Source: Burkholderiales bacterium (GTDB lineage: Bacteria > Pseudomonadota > Gammaproteobacteria > Burkholderiales > Eutrophovitaceae). From it: a DNA stretch of 64,000 nt. The translations under genes were made by a program, and so were the position numbers. Positions within the stretch are counted from its first letter, which is position 1. Every line of letters begins with the position of its first letter. The stretch lies in contig JAOEKQ010000003.1 in NCBI GenBank assembly GCA_028379895.1, positions 1-64,000 of the forward strand, read 5' to 3'. Shown piece by piece: positions 19,348 through 28,770 of this stretch. The notes under the pieces are model-generated. The model had not been told where the DNA came from and ran no database searches. It saw only the letters and a program-made list of their open reading frames with translations.

Positions 19348-20025
19348 ATGGATTTATCCTTAAATACGTATTTAAATCTTCCAGAAAATGGTAGCAAAAA
19401 GAAACAGTCTGGTAAGCTTGCCGTCATGACGGAGCGGGAAAAGGATAGCAACCTCGTCCAGCGTGTACAACGCGGAGACAAAGTTGCGTTCGAAATGCTG
19501 TTTACCAAGTACCAGCGTCGGGTAAGCAGGCTCGTTTCACGCTTCGTACGCTCTGACGCCGAGGTTGAGGATATCGTTCAAGAGTCGTTTATCAAGGCCT
19601 ATCGCGCATTGGCCTCATTTCGTGGAGACAGTGCCTTTTACACTTGGTTGTACAGAATAGCTGTTAATACAGCAAAAAATCACTTGGTTTCGGCATCGAA
19701 GCGTCCGATTTCATTAACACAGTTTGAAAAAAGTGATGACGATGATTTTGAGGAAGATCGCTTTATGAGTGACACCAGTACACCTGAATCGGAGCTCATT
19801 ACGAAGCAAATCGCGGAAACCGTTAACAAAACCATGGATGAGCTACCCGCAGATCTACGGGAGGCAATAATGCTGCGAGAAATCGAGGGCATGAGCTACG
19901 AGGATATAGCGGAAGCGATGGGGTGCCCTATTGGAACAGTGAGATCGCGAATATTTAGAGCTCGCGAGGCAATATCACAAAAAATTAAACCCATGTTGGA
20001 TGTGGGAGAAGGAAAACGATGGTAG
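19348..20025 (+). CDS. rpoE: RNA polymerase sigma factor RpoE (AlgU)
   Basis: This ECF sigma factor drives the envelope-stress response. Region 2 (FIKAYRALASFRGDSAFYTW, then LYRIAVNTAKNHL) and region 4 (MSYEDIAEAMGCPIGTVRSR) are nearly identical to E. coli. The start is uncertain. The ATG at 19348 has a good Shine-Dalgarno (AGGGG, seven bases away) and gives 225 residues with a 26-residue extension. The ATG at 19426 gives 199 residues and aligns with the usual N-terminus but has no clear Shine-Dalgarno. I use the longer form. rseA overlaps the end by 7 bp, so sigma and anti-sigma are coupled. Confidence 0.93.
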   Translation: MDLSLNTYLNLPENGSKKKQSGKLAVMTEREKDSNLVQRVQRGDKVAFEMLFTKYQRRVSRLVSRFVRSDAEVEDIVQESFIKAYRALASFRGDSAFYTWLYRIAVNTAKNHLVSASKRPISLTQFEKSDDDDFEEDRFMSDTSTPESELITKQIAETVNKTMDELPADLREAIMLREIEGMSYEDIAEAMGCPIGTVRSRIFRAREAISQKIKPMLDVGEGKRW

Positions 20026-20507
20026 ACAACGAAAAAGTATCCGGGCTTGTTGATGGCGAGATGGATGAAAACGGTGAGATGCTTGTCTACAAAGCGGTAA
20101 AGCAATCGCCCGAAGCTCTTGAGACGTGGAGGACATACCATGTTATCGGGGATGTCGTACGTGGGGAGGGTAGACCAGGGCTTTCTCGGGATCGATTTAA
20201 GGCAGCGCTCGAGCAGGAACCGACCATAGTCGCACCAAAAACAAGAGCGGTAAGTCGCATTCCAGATGCGTCTTGGATGAAAGTCGCGGCCTCGTTCGCA
20301 ATAGTTGCTGTCATCGGATGGCTAGGTGTTTCAGAAAATAGTCCAGTCGATGTGCGAATTGCGAAGCGTGACTTCGTGTCTCAGCAACAGCAAGTCGCGT
20401 TAGAGGAGGCCTACGATGAAGCTATTTCCGAGTATCTCACAGCTCACCGGAAGGTTAGTCCACGAGGCTTAGGCTCCAGGGCGCTCGTTGATAACACCGG
20501 TGAATAA
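20019..20507 (+). CDS. rseA: Anti-sigma-E factor RseA (MucA)
   Basis: The 162-residue inner-membrane protein holds RpoE inactive. The N-terminal cytoplasmic domain has the family features VSGLVDGEMDE and WRTYHVIGDVVRGE. A single transmembrane segment (VAASFAIVAVIGWLGV, about residues 91-106) is followed by a short periplasmic tail that RseB should bind. Under stress it would be cut by DegS and RseP, neither of which is in this window. The gene overlaps both rpoE and rseB. Confidence 0.92.
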   Translation: MVDNEKVSGLVDGEMDENGEMLVYKAVKQSPEALETWRTYHVIGDVVRGEGRPGLSRDRFKAALEQEPTIVAPKTRAVSRIPDASWMKVAASFAIVAVIGWLGVSENSPVDVRIAKRDFVSQQQQVALEEAYDEAISEYLTAHRKVSPRGLGSRALVDNTGE

Positions 20508-21513
20508 GATCGATATTAGAGTTAAACGCTCAAGTGAACATATTTATGTTCTTGGGCTCATTCTTTTTGCCACTTTTTTTTGTGGGCCCGCATTAAGTCA
20601 ATCAATTAAACTCAGTCAGCATGACGCGCTCGATGCGTTACAGCAAGTTGCACACTCGGGTAGGTCTTTAAACTACACTGGCGTGTTTGTACTCCAAAAA
20701 GGAGATCACTTTGAAACATGTAAAATCATTCATCACGGGAGCGGTTCCCAAGAATTAGAAAAGATAGAGAGGTTAGATGGGGACCCACTCGAAATAACAC
20801 GGGTAAATGACAATATTCTTGTTTATGTTCCAAGCGATAAGGTAGTCAAAAGCAAATTAGGTGTGGAGGAGCGAAGTTTTCCTTCTCTAACTCAAAACCA
20901 ATTGCTTACAGTTGGAGAAAACTACGATGTCTATGTTGGAGATATTGATCGAATCGCTGGGCGCTTTGCGACCCATATCACTCTTTTACCGAAAGACAAG
21001 CTCCGCTATCGACACGAACTTTGGATCGATCAAAAGACGGGGCTTCAGATAAAAGCGCAGATGTATACTGACCGTAATGAGCTCGTGGAACAGATAATGT
21101 TTACAGAGATAAACATCGGTAACCATGTAACTCCAGCCATGACACGGTCGCGGTATGAAGCTAATGCTTTAGGTTGGAAAATGGATCGAGACGCTAGGAA
21201 ACAGATCAAAACGGCGGCGTCGGAAAGATTATGGGCGGTGAACAGACCGCCCTCCGGTTTTAAACAAGTTATGCAACTACAAAAACAGACCAATGGCGCA
21301 GAATCTAGAGTTCAACTGGTGTTTTCTGACGGGTTTGCAGCTGTTTCAATTTTTATAGATTCAAGACGCAACAATGGTTTTAGAGCTGGTTTAGCTAGAG
21401 AGGGCTCTTTAAACGTGTACCGAAGGGTTTTAGACGATCAATTTGTTACGGTATTAGGCGATGTGCCAGCAGATACGGTCAAGCAAATTGGAGATTCGTT
21501 AGTCAAGAAATAG
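20488..21513 (+). CDS. rseB: Sigma-E regulatory protein RseB (MucB)
   Basis: The periplasmic protein, 341 residues with its signal sequence (FATFFCGPALSQS), binds RseA and protects it from cleavage. Recognisable parts are SLNYTGVFVLQKGDHFET near the start of the mature protein, RIAGRFATHITLLPKD and YRHELWIDQKTGL. The TTG at 20488 follows AGGG by six bases. A GTG at 20500 is an alternative. The gene overlaps rseA by 20 bp. No mucC/rseC homologue follows. Confidence 0.9.
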   Translation: MITPVNKIDIRVKRSSEHIYVLGLILFATFFCGPALSQSIKLSQHDALDALQQVAHSGRSLNYTGVFVLQKGDHFETCKIIHHGSGSQELEKIERLDGDPLEITRVNDNILVYVPSDKVVKSKLGVEERSFPSLTQNQLLTVGENYDVYVGDIDRIAGRFATHITLLPKDKLRYRHELWIDQKTGLQIKAQMYTDRNELVEQIMFTEINIGNHVTPAMTRSRYEANALGWKMDRDARKQIKTAASERLWAVNRPPSGFKQVMQLQKQTNGAESRVQLVFSDGFAAVSIFIDSRRNNGFRAGLAREGSLNVYRRVLDDQFVTVLGDVPADTVKQIGDSLVKK

Positions 21514-21571
21514 GTATCAAACTGAAAGATAAGAAATTAAATATAAACGGGAATTTAGAAGGAGAAGAAAA

Positions 21572-22957
21572 GTGAAATTTGCTCTAAAAATCGGTTTAAC
21601 ATTCCTGTCGCTCGTGTACATGACACATCTTGCGGCAGTCGAGCTTCCGAGTTTTGCTGATTTGGTTGAAGAGCAGGGTGTCAAGGTGGTGAATATAAGC
21701 ACTAAGACTCAAATTGATCAACCTAGTAACATTCCGGTTCCTGAGGATGACCCGTTTTACGACTTTTTTCGCAGGTTTGCTCCACCGGAAGGCGGCAAGC
21801 GAGAATCTAGATCGCTGGGGTCCGGGTTCATTTTTAGTAGCGATGGTTTCATATTAACCAACTCGCATGTTGTTGCAGGTGCTGACGACATTACTGTTAA
21901 ATTAAATGATAAGCGCGAGTACGCTGCAACGGTTATAGGCGTAGATAAACGAACTGACGTAGCAGTGATAAAAATTGAAGCAAGCGGTCTGCCCTTTGTG
22001 AGTATAGGGGATCCTGAAAAACTACGCGTCGGAGATTGGGTGTTGGCGATCGGTTCCCCATTTGGGTTTGAGAGCACTGTTACTGCAGGAATTGTGAGTG
22101 CTAAGGGTCGTTCACTTCCTCAGGAGAATTACGTCCCTTTTATTCAAACAGACGTTGCCATTAATCCAGGCAATTCAGGTGGGCCGCTGTTCAATTTAGA
22201 AGGGGAGGTCGTTGGAATCAATGCTCAGATTTACAGCCGCACAGGCGGGTTCATGGGGTTGTCATTTGCAATTCCTATCGATGTGGCTGTAGATGTGGCT
22301 GACCAATTACGGACTGACGGACGTGTTAAGCGAGGACGGATCGGTGTTGTTATTCAAGAGGTGACTGCAGAATTAGCCGAATCTTTTGGGTTAGACCGAG
22401 CTAGAGGAGCTTTAGTAAGTCGAGTAGAAAAAGGTGCTGCTGCTAGCAAGGCGGGTATAGCGACGTCGGATATTATTTTGACCTTTGACGGGACAGCCGT
22501 TGAAACATCCAACGATCTACCTCGTATAGTTGGGCAGACTCGTCCGGGAGAGAAAGTAAAGGTTGAAGTTTGGCGTAACAAGAAATCCAAGACGTTAAAT
22601 TTAACGGTCGGAGAAATTCCCCCGGATGTTATAGCTAACAGTGAACCGAAAAGCAACAAGACTGTGACAGCCAACGTCATAGAGCAACTTGGTCTTGCAG
22701 TCTCAGACATTGACCTCGCCACACTCAAGGGACTCGAGCTTGAAAGCGGAGTGCTGATAGACCGTGTCGCCGGGGCGGGAGAGCAAGCTGGTTTGAGAAC
22801 AGGGGACATTGTGCTTGCCCTCAACAACGATGATGTTAAGAGTGTTGCTCAATTCAAGGAATTAATGAAGGGTTACGAAAGTGCTCGAAGCGTCGCATTG
22901 TTAATTCAAAGAGGCGGGGGATCTTTATATGTCCCTATAAGGCTAAAGTCTAAATAG
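21572..22957 (+). CDS. mucD: Periplasmic serine protease MucD (DegP/HtrA family)
   Basis: The 461-residue protease-chaperone degrades misfolded envelope proteins. A signal peptide is followed by a trypsin-like domain with the complete triad: His in LTNSHVV, Asp in KRTDVAVIKI and Ser in NPGNSGGPLF. Two PDZ domains follow (about residues 255-345 and 370-458). The start is GTG at 21572 behind AAGGAG. Its place after rseB matches algU-mucAB-mucD in Pseudomonas, without mucC. Confidence 0.94.
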   Translation: MKFALKIGLTFLSLVYMTHLAAVELPSFADLVEEQGVKVVNISTKTQIDQPSNIPVPEDDPFYDFFRRFAPPEGGKRESRSLGSGFIFSSDGFILTNSHVVAGADDITVKLNDKREYAATVIGVDKRTDVAVIKIEASGLPFVSIGDPEKLRVGDWVLAIGSPFGFESTVTAGIVSAKGRSLPQENYVPFIQTDVAINPGNSGGPLFNLEGEVVGINAQIYSRTGGFMGLSFAIPIDVAVDVADQLRTDGRVKRGRIGVVIQEVTAELAESFGLDRARGALVSRVEKGAAASKAGIATSDIILTFDGTAVETSNDLPRIVGQTRPGEKVKVEVWRNKKSKTLNLTVGEIPPDVIANSEPKSNKTVTANVIEQLGLAVSDIDLATLKGLELESGVLIDRVAGAGEQAGLRTGDIVLALNNDDVKSVAQFKELMKGYESARSVALLIQRGGGSLYVPIRLKSK

Positions 22958-22986
22958 CCTGCTTCTTAAGTTTAAGAAGTATCTAG

Positions 22987-23016
22987 AAAAGGGGGAATCC
23001 GGTAGAATTCCTCCTT
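22987..23016 (+). terminator. Hairpin after mucD
   Basis: AAAGGGGGAAT pairs with ATTCCTCCTTT (11 bp with one G-U pair) around CCGGTAG, followed by only a short T tract. A second small hairpin (CTTCTTAA/TTAAGAAG) lies just upstream near 22961-22978. They probably mark the 3' end of mucD mRNA. Confidence 0.45.
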
Positions 23017-23029
23017 TAAATATTGGCGG

Positions 23030-23049
23030 GCACGTTGTCGTGCTTTTTT
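23030..23049 (+). terminator. Hairpin plus T6 directly before lepA
   Basis: GCACG TTGT CGTGC is followed at once by six Ts and then by the lepA ATG at 23051. The five-base-pair stem is short, so termination is probably partial. The structure also occupies the place where a lepA Shine-Dalgarno would be expected. Confidence 0.5.
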
Positions 23050-23050
23050 A

Positions 23051-24838
23051 ATGCGACATATCAGAAATTTTTCAATTATCGCCCATATCGACCACGGTAA
23101 GTCGACACTTGCAGACCGGTTCATTCAGACCTGCGGTGGACTTAGCGATCGAGAAATGGAGTCTCAAGTTCTGGATTCTATGGATCTAGAACGAGAGCGC
23201 GGTATCACGATAAAAGCGCAGACGGCTACGCTGAGTTTCAAAGCCTCAGACGGGGAGACGTATCAATTGAATCTCATCGATACTCCGGGGCATGTGGATT
23301 TTTCTTATGAAGTCTCCAGGTCCCTTTCTGCGTGTGAAGGGGCTTTATTGGTTGTTGATGCGTCTCAAGGTGTTGAGGCTCAAACTGTTGCCAACTGCTA
23401 TACAGCAATTGAGCTTGGGGTTGATGTGATTCCCGCTCTCAATAAGATTGATCTTCCTTCAGCGGACCCAGATCGTGTAATTGAAGAAATTGAAGATATT
23501 GTCGGTATACCAGCTGTTGGCGCGTTAACGGTTAGCGCTAAGACTGGTCAGGGGGTCCAAGAGCTATTGGACAAGGTGGTTCAAGATATTCCGCCGCCCG
23601 AAGGGGATCCGCATGCTCCTCTAAAAGCATTGATTATTGACTCCTGGTTTGATAATTACGTCGGCGTAGTCATGCTTATTAGAGTGATAGATGGCGAACT
23701 TAAAGCCAAAGACCAAATTCGATTGATGGCTAACCAAACAAACCATCAATGTGAACAGGTAGGTGTCTTTACGCCGCGATCGATTGTTCGAGGTAAATTA
23801 TCAGCAGGTGAAGTGGGTTTCTTAATTTCTGGTGTCAAAGAACTACATGCTGCGAAAGTAGGGGATACGATAACGTTGGCTAAAAATCAGGCAAAGGAGG
23901 CGCTGCCTGGCTTTAAAGAGGTTAAATCTCAGGTTTTCGCGGGATTATATCCAGTCGAATCAAATGAGTATGAATCGCTGAGGGATGCCCTCGAAAAACT
24001 TCAATTAAATGACGCTAGCTTGCACTATGAGGCAGAGACTTCTCAAGCCTTAGGTTTTGGATTTCGATGTGGTTTCTTAGGCTTGCTTCACTTGGATATC
24101 GTTCAAGAGCGACTCGAGAGAGAATACGGCATGAATCTAATTACTACCGCGCCCACGGTGGTGTACCAGGTATTAATGAAGGATGGTGCTATTCTAGATA
24201 TTGAAAATCCATCGAAGCTTCCCGACCTTGCCCGAATAGATGAAATTCGGGAGCCGATTATAACGGCGAATATTTTGTTGCCGCAAGATTACGTTGGTCC
24301 AGTAATGACGCTTTGTAACAACAAAAGGGGAATTCAAAAAAACATGCAATATCTGGGACGACAGGTCATGCTATCTTATGAGTTGCCGCTCAATGAAGTC
24401 GTGCTGGACTTTTTTGATAAGCTCAAGTCAGTATCGAGAGGATATGCATCCCTGGATTATGAGTTTAAAGAATATAGAGCAGATGATTTGTGTAAGTTGG
24501 ATATATTGATTAACAGTGAGCGGGTCGACGCTTTATCTTTAATAGTGCATCGAGGAAATTCCGTCAGTAGAGGTCGGGACTTGGCATCCCGTATGCGTAG
24601 TTTAATTCCCAGACAAATGTTTGATGTTGCAGTGCAGGCAGCTATAGGATCACAAATTGTTTCGAGAGAGAATGTAAAAGCGTTGCGTAAGAACGTGCTT
24701 GCGAAATGTTATGGCGGGGATATTTCGCGTAAGAAAAAATTGTTGGAGAAGCAAAAAGCGGGTAAGCGTCGTATGAAGCAAGTTGGGTCAGTAGAAATTC
24801 CACAAGAGGCGTTTCTAGCGATATTGCAAGTTGATTGA
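23051..24838 (+). CDS. lepA: Elongation factor 4 (LepA)
   Basis: The 595-residue translational GTPase back-translocates or remodels stalled ribosomes. The GTPase domain has [28 protein letters not shown] and NKIDLP. The EF-G-like domains and the LepA-specific C-terminal domain ([20 protein letters not shown]) follow. The length is the family norm. No Shine-Dalgarno is visible, and a hairpin with a T run sits against the start codon. lepB follows by 23 bp. Confidence 0.97.
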   Translation: MRHIRNFSIIAHIDHGKSTLADRFIQTCGGLSDREMESQVLDSMDLERERGITIKAQTATLSFKASDGETYQLNLIDTPGHVDFSYEVSRSLSACEGALLVVDASQGVEAQTVANCYTAIELGVDVIPALNKIDLPSADPDRVIEEIEDIVGIPAVGALTVSAKTGQGVQELLDKVVQDIPPPEGDPHAPLKALIIDSWFDNYVGVVMLIRVIDGELKAKDQIRLMANQTNHQCEQVGVFTPRSIVRGKLSAGEVGFLISGVKELHAAKVGDTITLAKNQAKEALPGFKEVKSQVFAGLYPVESNEYESLRDALEKLQLNDASLHYEAETSQALGFGFRCGFLGLLHLDIVQERLEREYGMNLITTAPTVVYQVLMKDGAILDIENPSKLPDLARIDEIREPIITANILLPQDYVGPVMTLCNNKRGIQKNMQYLGRQVMLSYELPLNEVVLDFFDKLKSVSRGYASLDYEFKEYRADDLCKLDILINSERVDALSLIVHRGNSVSRGRDLASRMRSLIPRQMFDVAVQAAIGSQIVSRENVKALRKNVLAKCYGGDISRKKKLLEKQKAGKRRMKQVGSVEIPQEAFLAILQVD

Positions 24839-24861
24839 AGCGATAAGAACGAGGGATTGAA

Positions 24862-25659
24862 ATGAAATTTGCTATCTTAATGCTTTCTTTGTTGTTGTTA
24901 ACTGGGTTGATATCCCTTGTCGATCGGATCTGGTTCGCAAAGAGTAGGTCCAGTGAAAAAGATCCTTGGTGGGTAGAGTATTCGAAAAGTTTTTTTCCGG
25001 TCATTCTCGCTGTATTTTTACTCAGATCCTTCTTGGTTGAGCCCTTTAAGATTCCGTCCGGCTCAATGATTCCGACCTTGCTTGTTGGCGATTATATTTT
25101 AGTAACAAAATCAAGTTACGGTATTAGGCTACCTATCTTAAATACAAAATTAATCCCTACGGGTGACGTCGACCGAGGCGATATCGTAGTTTTTCGATAT
25201 CCACGAGATAAAACGTTGGACTACATAAAACGGGTTGTCGGTTTACCTGGAGATCGTGTCGAGTACCGAAACAAGCGACTTACGATTAACGGTGAAGAGG
25301 TGGAAACGACTAGATTAGAGGACTACCAATATTCTGATAGAAAATCGTACACCACTGCTTGGCAATTTAAGGAAAAATTCGGAGATGAAGAACATTTAAC
25401 ATTAGTTGAGCCCGAAGAGCCCAGCGTCCGTCTAGCAGGTGTCAGACAATTTAGCGGGCGTGATAAATGCGTCTTTAGCGACACCGGGTTTATATGCACC
25501 ATTCCAGATGATCATTATTTCATGATGGGTGATAATCGCGACTCAAGTTCTGATAGCCGCTATTGGGGGTTTGTTCCAGATGATCACATTATCGGACGAG
25601 CATTTATGGTGGTTTGGAATTCTGGAGAGTTTTCGCGATCAGCCACTTGGCTAAAGTAA
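24862..25659 (+). CDS. lepB: Signal peptidase I
   Basis: The 265-residue inner-membrane protease removes signal peptides from exported proteins. An N-terminal membrane segment and a second hydrophobic stretch (FFPVILAVFLLRSFLVEPF) precede the catalytic Ser in SGSMIPT (about residue 67). The catalytic Lys lies in YIKRVVGLPGD (about 123). The conserved MGDNRDSSSDSRYWGFV box is near the C-terminus. It lies between lepA and rnc, the usual order. Confidence 0.96.
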   Translation: MKFAILMLSLLLLTGLISLVDRIWFAKSRSSEKDPWWVEYSKSFFPVILAVFLLRSFLVEPFKIPSGSMIPTLLVGDYILVTKSSYGIRLPILNTKLIPTGDVDRGDIVVFRYPRDKTLDYIKRVVGLPGDRVEYRNKRLTINGEEVETTRLEDYQYSDRKSYTTAWQFKEKFGDEEHLTLVEPEEPSVRLAGVRQFSGRDKCVFSDTGFICTIPDDHYFMMGDNRDSSSDSRYWGFVPDDHIIGRAFMVVWNSGEFSRSATWLK

Positions 25660-25686
25660 TTCGTTTTTTCTAGTTTTAGGCTAAGG

Positions 25687-26364
25687 ATGAGGATGCATGG
25701 GCTAGAGGATAGGATTAAATATACTTTCAGCAATCGGTCTCTTTTGAATCAGGCGTTAACGCATCGTTCGTTTGGCACGCCTAATAACGAGCGACTTGAG
25801 TTCTTAGGGGACGCAGTGCTTAATTTAGTGGTCGGGCGATATCTCTTTGAACAGCATCCTGATCTTCCTGAAGGTGAATTGACCAGGGTCCGATCAGTAC
25901 TCGTTGACCAGGATGGACTGACACATATTTCTAGGGATATTGATCTCGGTATCTATTTAAAGTTAGGCGCAGGTGAGGAAAAAACTGGTGGGAGTAAACG
26001 GCCTTCTATTCTTTCTGATGCCGTAGAAGCACTTTTTGGCGCGGTATATCTTGATTCCGGATTTGAGGCCGTAGAACAAGTGATCAGGACCTTGTATTCG
26101 TCATATATAGAGAATACTGACCCGCGAGAACTAAGCAAAGATCCTAAGACAAAGCTACAGGAATTCCTGCAAGGTATGCGCGTGGCGTTACCAGATTATC
26201 GAGTGATTGAAATACTCGGGGAGGCGCACGACCAGGAATTCGTTGTTGAGTGTCGAGTGCCTTTGTTTGATGTGGCAGCCCGAGGAAATGGCAGAAGTAG
26301 ACGCTCGGCTGAGCAAGAGGCGGCTAAATTGGCTTATAAATTGATTTCTGAACAGGAAGCATAG
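25687..26364 (+). CDS. rnc: Ribonuclease III
   Basis: The 225-residue enzyme cuts double-stranded RNA in rRNA and mRNA processing. The catalytic domain has NERLEFLGDAVL and the second acidic cluster DAVEALFGAVYLD. The C-terminal double-stranded-RNA-binding domain covers about residues 155-223 (DPKTKLQEFLQG, then SRRSAEQEAAKLAY). It lies 27 bp after lepB and 7 bp before era, as in E. coli. Confidence 0.96.
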   Translation: MRMHGLEDRIKYTFSNRSLLNQALTHRSFGTPNNERLEFLGDAVLNLVVGRYLFEQHPDLPEGELTRVRSVLVDQDGLTHISRDIDLGIYLKLGAGEEKTGGSKRPSILSDAVEALFGAVYLDSGFEAVEQVIRTLYSSYIENTDPRELSKDPKTKLQEFLQGMRVALPDYRVIEILGEAHDQEFVVECRVPLFDVAARGNGRSRRSAEQEAAKLAYKLISEQEA

Positions 26365-26371
26365 GTAATAC

Positions 26372-27286
26372 ATGAGTAATGACGTAGTCCCAAAGGAAGA
26401 CGCGCCAAGTATATTGATTGGATCAGCCGCGGTGATCGGTGTACCTAATGCTGGAAAATCCAGTTTGTTAAATGCTTTATTAGGGACAAAACTCAGTATA
26501 GTTTCCCGTAAGGCTCAAACGACTCGTCACAAAATACTAGGGGTGTATTCCGATGATAAATCACAGATCCAGTTTCTGGATACACCTGGATTTCAGTTGA
26601 CTTATAAATCAATGCTCAATAGCGCAATGAACCGGTCGGTATCGAGTAGCGTTATGGATGTTGATGTGGTTGTTTTTGTTTTAGAGGCCGGCCTGATCCA
26701 AAAAGATGACTTAAAATTAATTGAGATGTTACCTGAAGATGTCCCTGTTATTTGTGCTGTGAGTAAAATTGATCAGTTATCCTCTCCTAATGAAGCGTTG
26801 CCATTTATAAATCGAGCAAATGATCTTTTTGCATTTACCGATATTGTTCCCACCAGTGCAAAACGACGCACGGGTTTAGATAGTTTAATAGTGTCAATAC
26901 AGTCAAAACTTTCTATGGGTAAGCCCAGTTACGATGAGGATGCATTAACTGACAGGCCTGAGCGGTTTTTTGCGGCTGAAATTATTCGAGAGAAGTTATT
27001 TCACCTAATGGGTGATGAAATACCTTACGGGGTTGCGGTAGAAATTGAAGAATTTACTGTGAATAAAGGATTGCGCAGTATTAATGCCACGATTGTTGTG
27101 GCAAAGAATGCTCACAAAGGAATGATTATCGGCGCGCAGGGCAGTAAATTAAAGACTATTGGCACTAAAGCCCGAGTAGAAATGGAATATTTCTTCGATG
27201 GGAAGGTTTTTTTAAAGCTCTGGGTTAAAGTTAAGAAAGGTTGGGTCGATGACTCGAAGTCGGTTAAATATTTTGGATATGAATGA
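26372..27286 (+). CDS. era: GTPase Era
   Basis: The 304-residue GTPase binds the 3' end of 16S rRNA during small-subunit maturation. G1 is GVPNAGKSS and G3 is DTPGF. G4 reads SKID where NKxD is usual, a conservative change. The C-terminal KH domain has GMIIGAQGSKLKTIGTKAR and ends with the LWVKVKKGW strand. It is placed between rnc and recO. Confidence 0.95.
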   Translation: MSNDVVPKEDAPSILIGSAAVIGVPNAGKSSLLNALLGTKLSIVSRKAQTTRHKILGVYSDDKSQIQFLDTPGFQLTYKSMLNSAMNRSVSSSVMDVDVVVFVLEAGLIQKDDLKLIEMLPEDVPVICAVSKIDQLSSPNEALPFINRANDLFAFTDIVPTSAKRRTGLDSLIVSIQSKLSMGKPSYDEDALTDRPERFFAAEIIREKLFHLMGDEIPYGVAVEIEEFTVNKGLRSINATIVVAKNAHKGMIIGAQGSKLKTIGTKARVEMEYFFDGKVFLKLWVKVKKGWVDDSKSVKYFGYE

Positions 27287-27292
27287 GGTCTG

Positions 27293-28018
27293 ATGTCCAG
27301 CCAATCAAGAATATCTGAGCAAGAGGCATATGTTCTTCACACGTATTCATATCGGGAGACAAGCTTAATTGTTGAACTGTTTTCTCGGAGATACGGACGG
27401 ATCGGCGTTGTAGCGAAGGGCGCGAGGCGCCCCAATTCCTTATTACGAAGTGCGCTTCAGTCATTTCAGCCGCTTTATACATCGTGGGGCGGCCGCTCTG
27501 AATTAAAGACGCTTTATGGAGCTGAGCTGAGGTTCGGGTTAGCCAGGCTAAAAGGTAAAGCGTTGATGAGTGGTTTTTATATTAACGAGTTGATCCTTAA
27601 ACTGTTAATAAGGGATGATCCGCATGAACATCTGTTTGATGTGTATGAGCACGCAGTAAATGCGTTAAGTGGTCAGCAGCCGGAAGTTGAGAAAATTCTA
27701 CGCCGATTTGAACGCGTGTTACTCGCCGAATTGGGATACGGGCTGACCCTTACTCATGATGTCAAAACACAGAGAAAAATTCAGAAAAACGAAATTTACA
27801 CCTATCTTTTAGGGCTAGGTCCTACAAGAGTCAACCCCGACGCAAAAATTGATTTGAAGTTATCGGGAAAGGCGTTGATAGAGATTTCTGATGATAATCT
27901 AGAGGATCCAGTTACGCTGTCACAATGTAAATTACTGATGCGTTCACTGGTGACACATCATTTGGGTAATAAGTCCCTTCACACTAGGCGCTTATTAATA
28001 GATCTTCAGACGAATTAA
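27293..28018 (+). CDS. recO: DNA repair protein RecO
   Basis: The 241-residue protein loads RecA onto SSB-coated DNA together with RecR. The N-terminal OB fold is clear (EAYVLHTYSYRETSLIVELF, RYGRIGVVAKGARR) and the C-terminal half is helical. It lacks an obvious CxxC zinc motif, as in enterobacteria. Its stop codon overlaps the ATG of pdxJ. Confidence 0.92.
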   Translation: MSSQSRISEQEAYVLHTYSYRETSLIVELFSRRYGRIGVVAKGARRPNSLLRSALQSFQPLYTSWGGRSELKTLYGAELRFGLARLKGKALMSGFYINELILKLLIRDDPHEHLFDVYEHAVNALSGQQPEVEKILRRFERVLLAELGYGLTLTHDVKTQRKIQKNEIYTYLLGLGPTRVNPDAKIDLKLSGKALIEISDDNLEDPVTLSQCKLLMRSLVTHHLGNKSLHTRRLLIDLQTN

Positions 28019-28770
28019 TGATCATGGCGATGACTAAATTAAGTGTTAATGTCAATAAACTTGCCTTATTAAGAAATGCTCGAAAAATCGATAGACCTAA
28101 CGTGTTTGGTTTGGCGAGTTTAGCTCTTAAGTCAGGTGCTGGGGGAATAACAATTCATCCACGGCCAGATGAGCGTCACATCCGTAGGAGTGATGTTCAG
28201 CCGTTGGCTCACGTCATTAAACAATTTCCCCGAGCTGAATTCAATATTGAAGGTAATCCATTTCATCAACTCATGGATATTGTTCGTGAAATAAAGCCTC
28301 ACCAAGCTACGTTGGTGCCCGATGATGTCACTGCATCTACGTCCGATCATGGCTGGGACCTACGCGTGGATGGCGAGCGTTTAAAACCTATTGTCAAAGA
28401 GCTGAGAGATCTTGGTGTTCGGGTAAGTTTATTTATGGATCCAGATCCTGATCAAATGCTTATCGCGAGAGACCTTGGAGCTGACAGGGTTGAACTGTTC
28501 ACAGAAGAGTATGCGGATGCCTATAATAAAAAAGATCAAGGTCGAGTAACGAACAAATATCGTGATGCTGCCATGAGTGCAACTAAAGTGGGACTGGGTC
28601 TTAACGCTGGACATGATCTCAATTTGGAAAATCTGTCGCACTTTTTAAGTGAGGTTCCTCATGTCGAGGAGGTCTCAATTGGTCATGCGCTGACTGCAGA
28701 TGCCCTTGAATATGGTATTGAGAATACTGTACAGCGTTATCTAGCTCAAATACAAAAATCGTATACTTAG
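28018..28770 (+). CDS. pdxJ: Pyridoxine 5'-phosphate synthase
   Basis: The 250-residue TIM barrel makes pyridoxine 5'-phosphate from 1-deoxyxylulose 5-phosphate and 3-amino-2-oxopropyl phosphate. The sequence is of the variant form with VNVNKLALLRNAR, ITIHPRPDERHIRRSDV, FNIEGNP and TSDHGWDL. I know these from Xanthomonas and Bacteroidetes enzymes rather than from E. coli PdxJ (VNIDHVATLRQAR). The start overlaps the recO stop, and acpS follows directly, so the operon position is the usual one. Confidence 0.93.
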   Translation: MIMAMTKLSVNVNKLALLRNARKIDRPNVFGLASLALKSGAGGITIHPRPDERHIRRSDVQPLAHVIKQFPRAEFNIEGNPFHQLMDIVREIKPHQATLVPDDVTASTSDHGWDLRVDGERLKPIVKELRDLGVRVSLFMDPDPDQMLIARDLGADRVELFTEEYADAYNKKDQGRVTNKYRDAAMSATKVGLGLNAGHDLNLENLSHFLSEVPHVEEVSIGHALTADALEYGIENTVQRYLAQIQKSYT

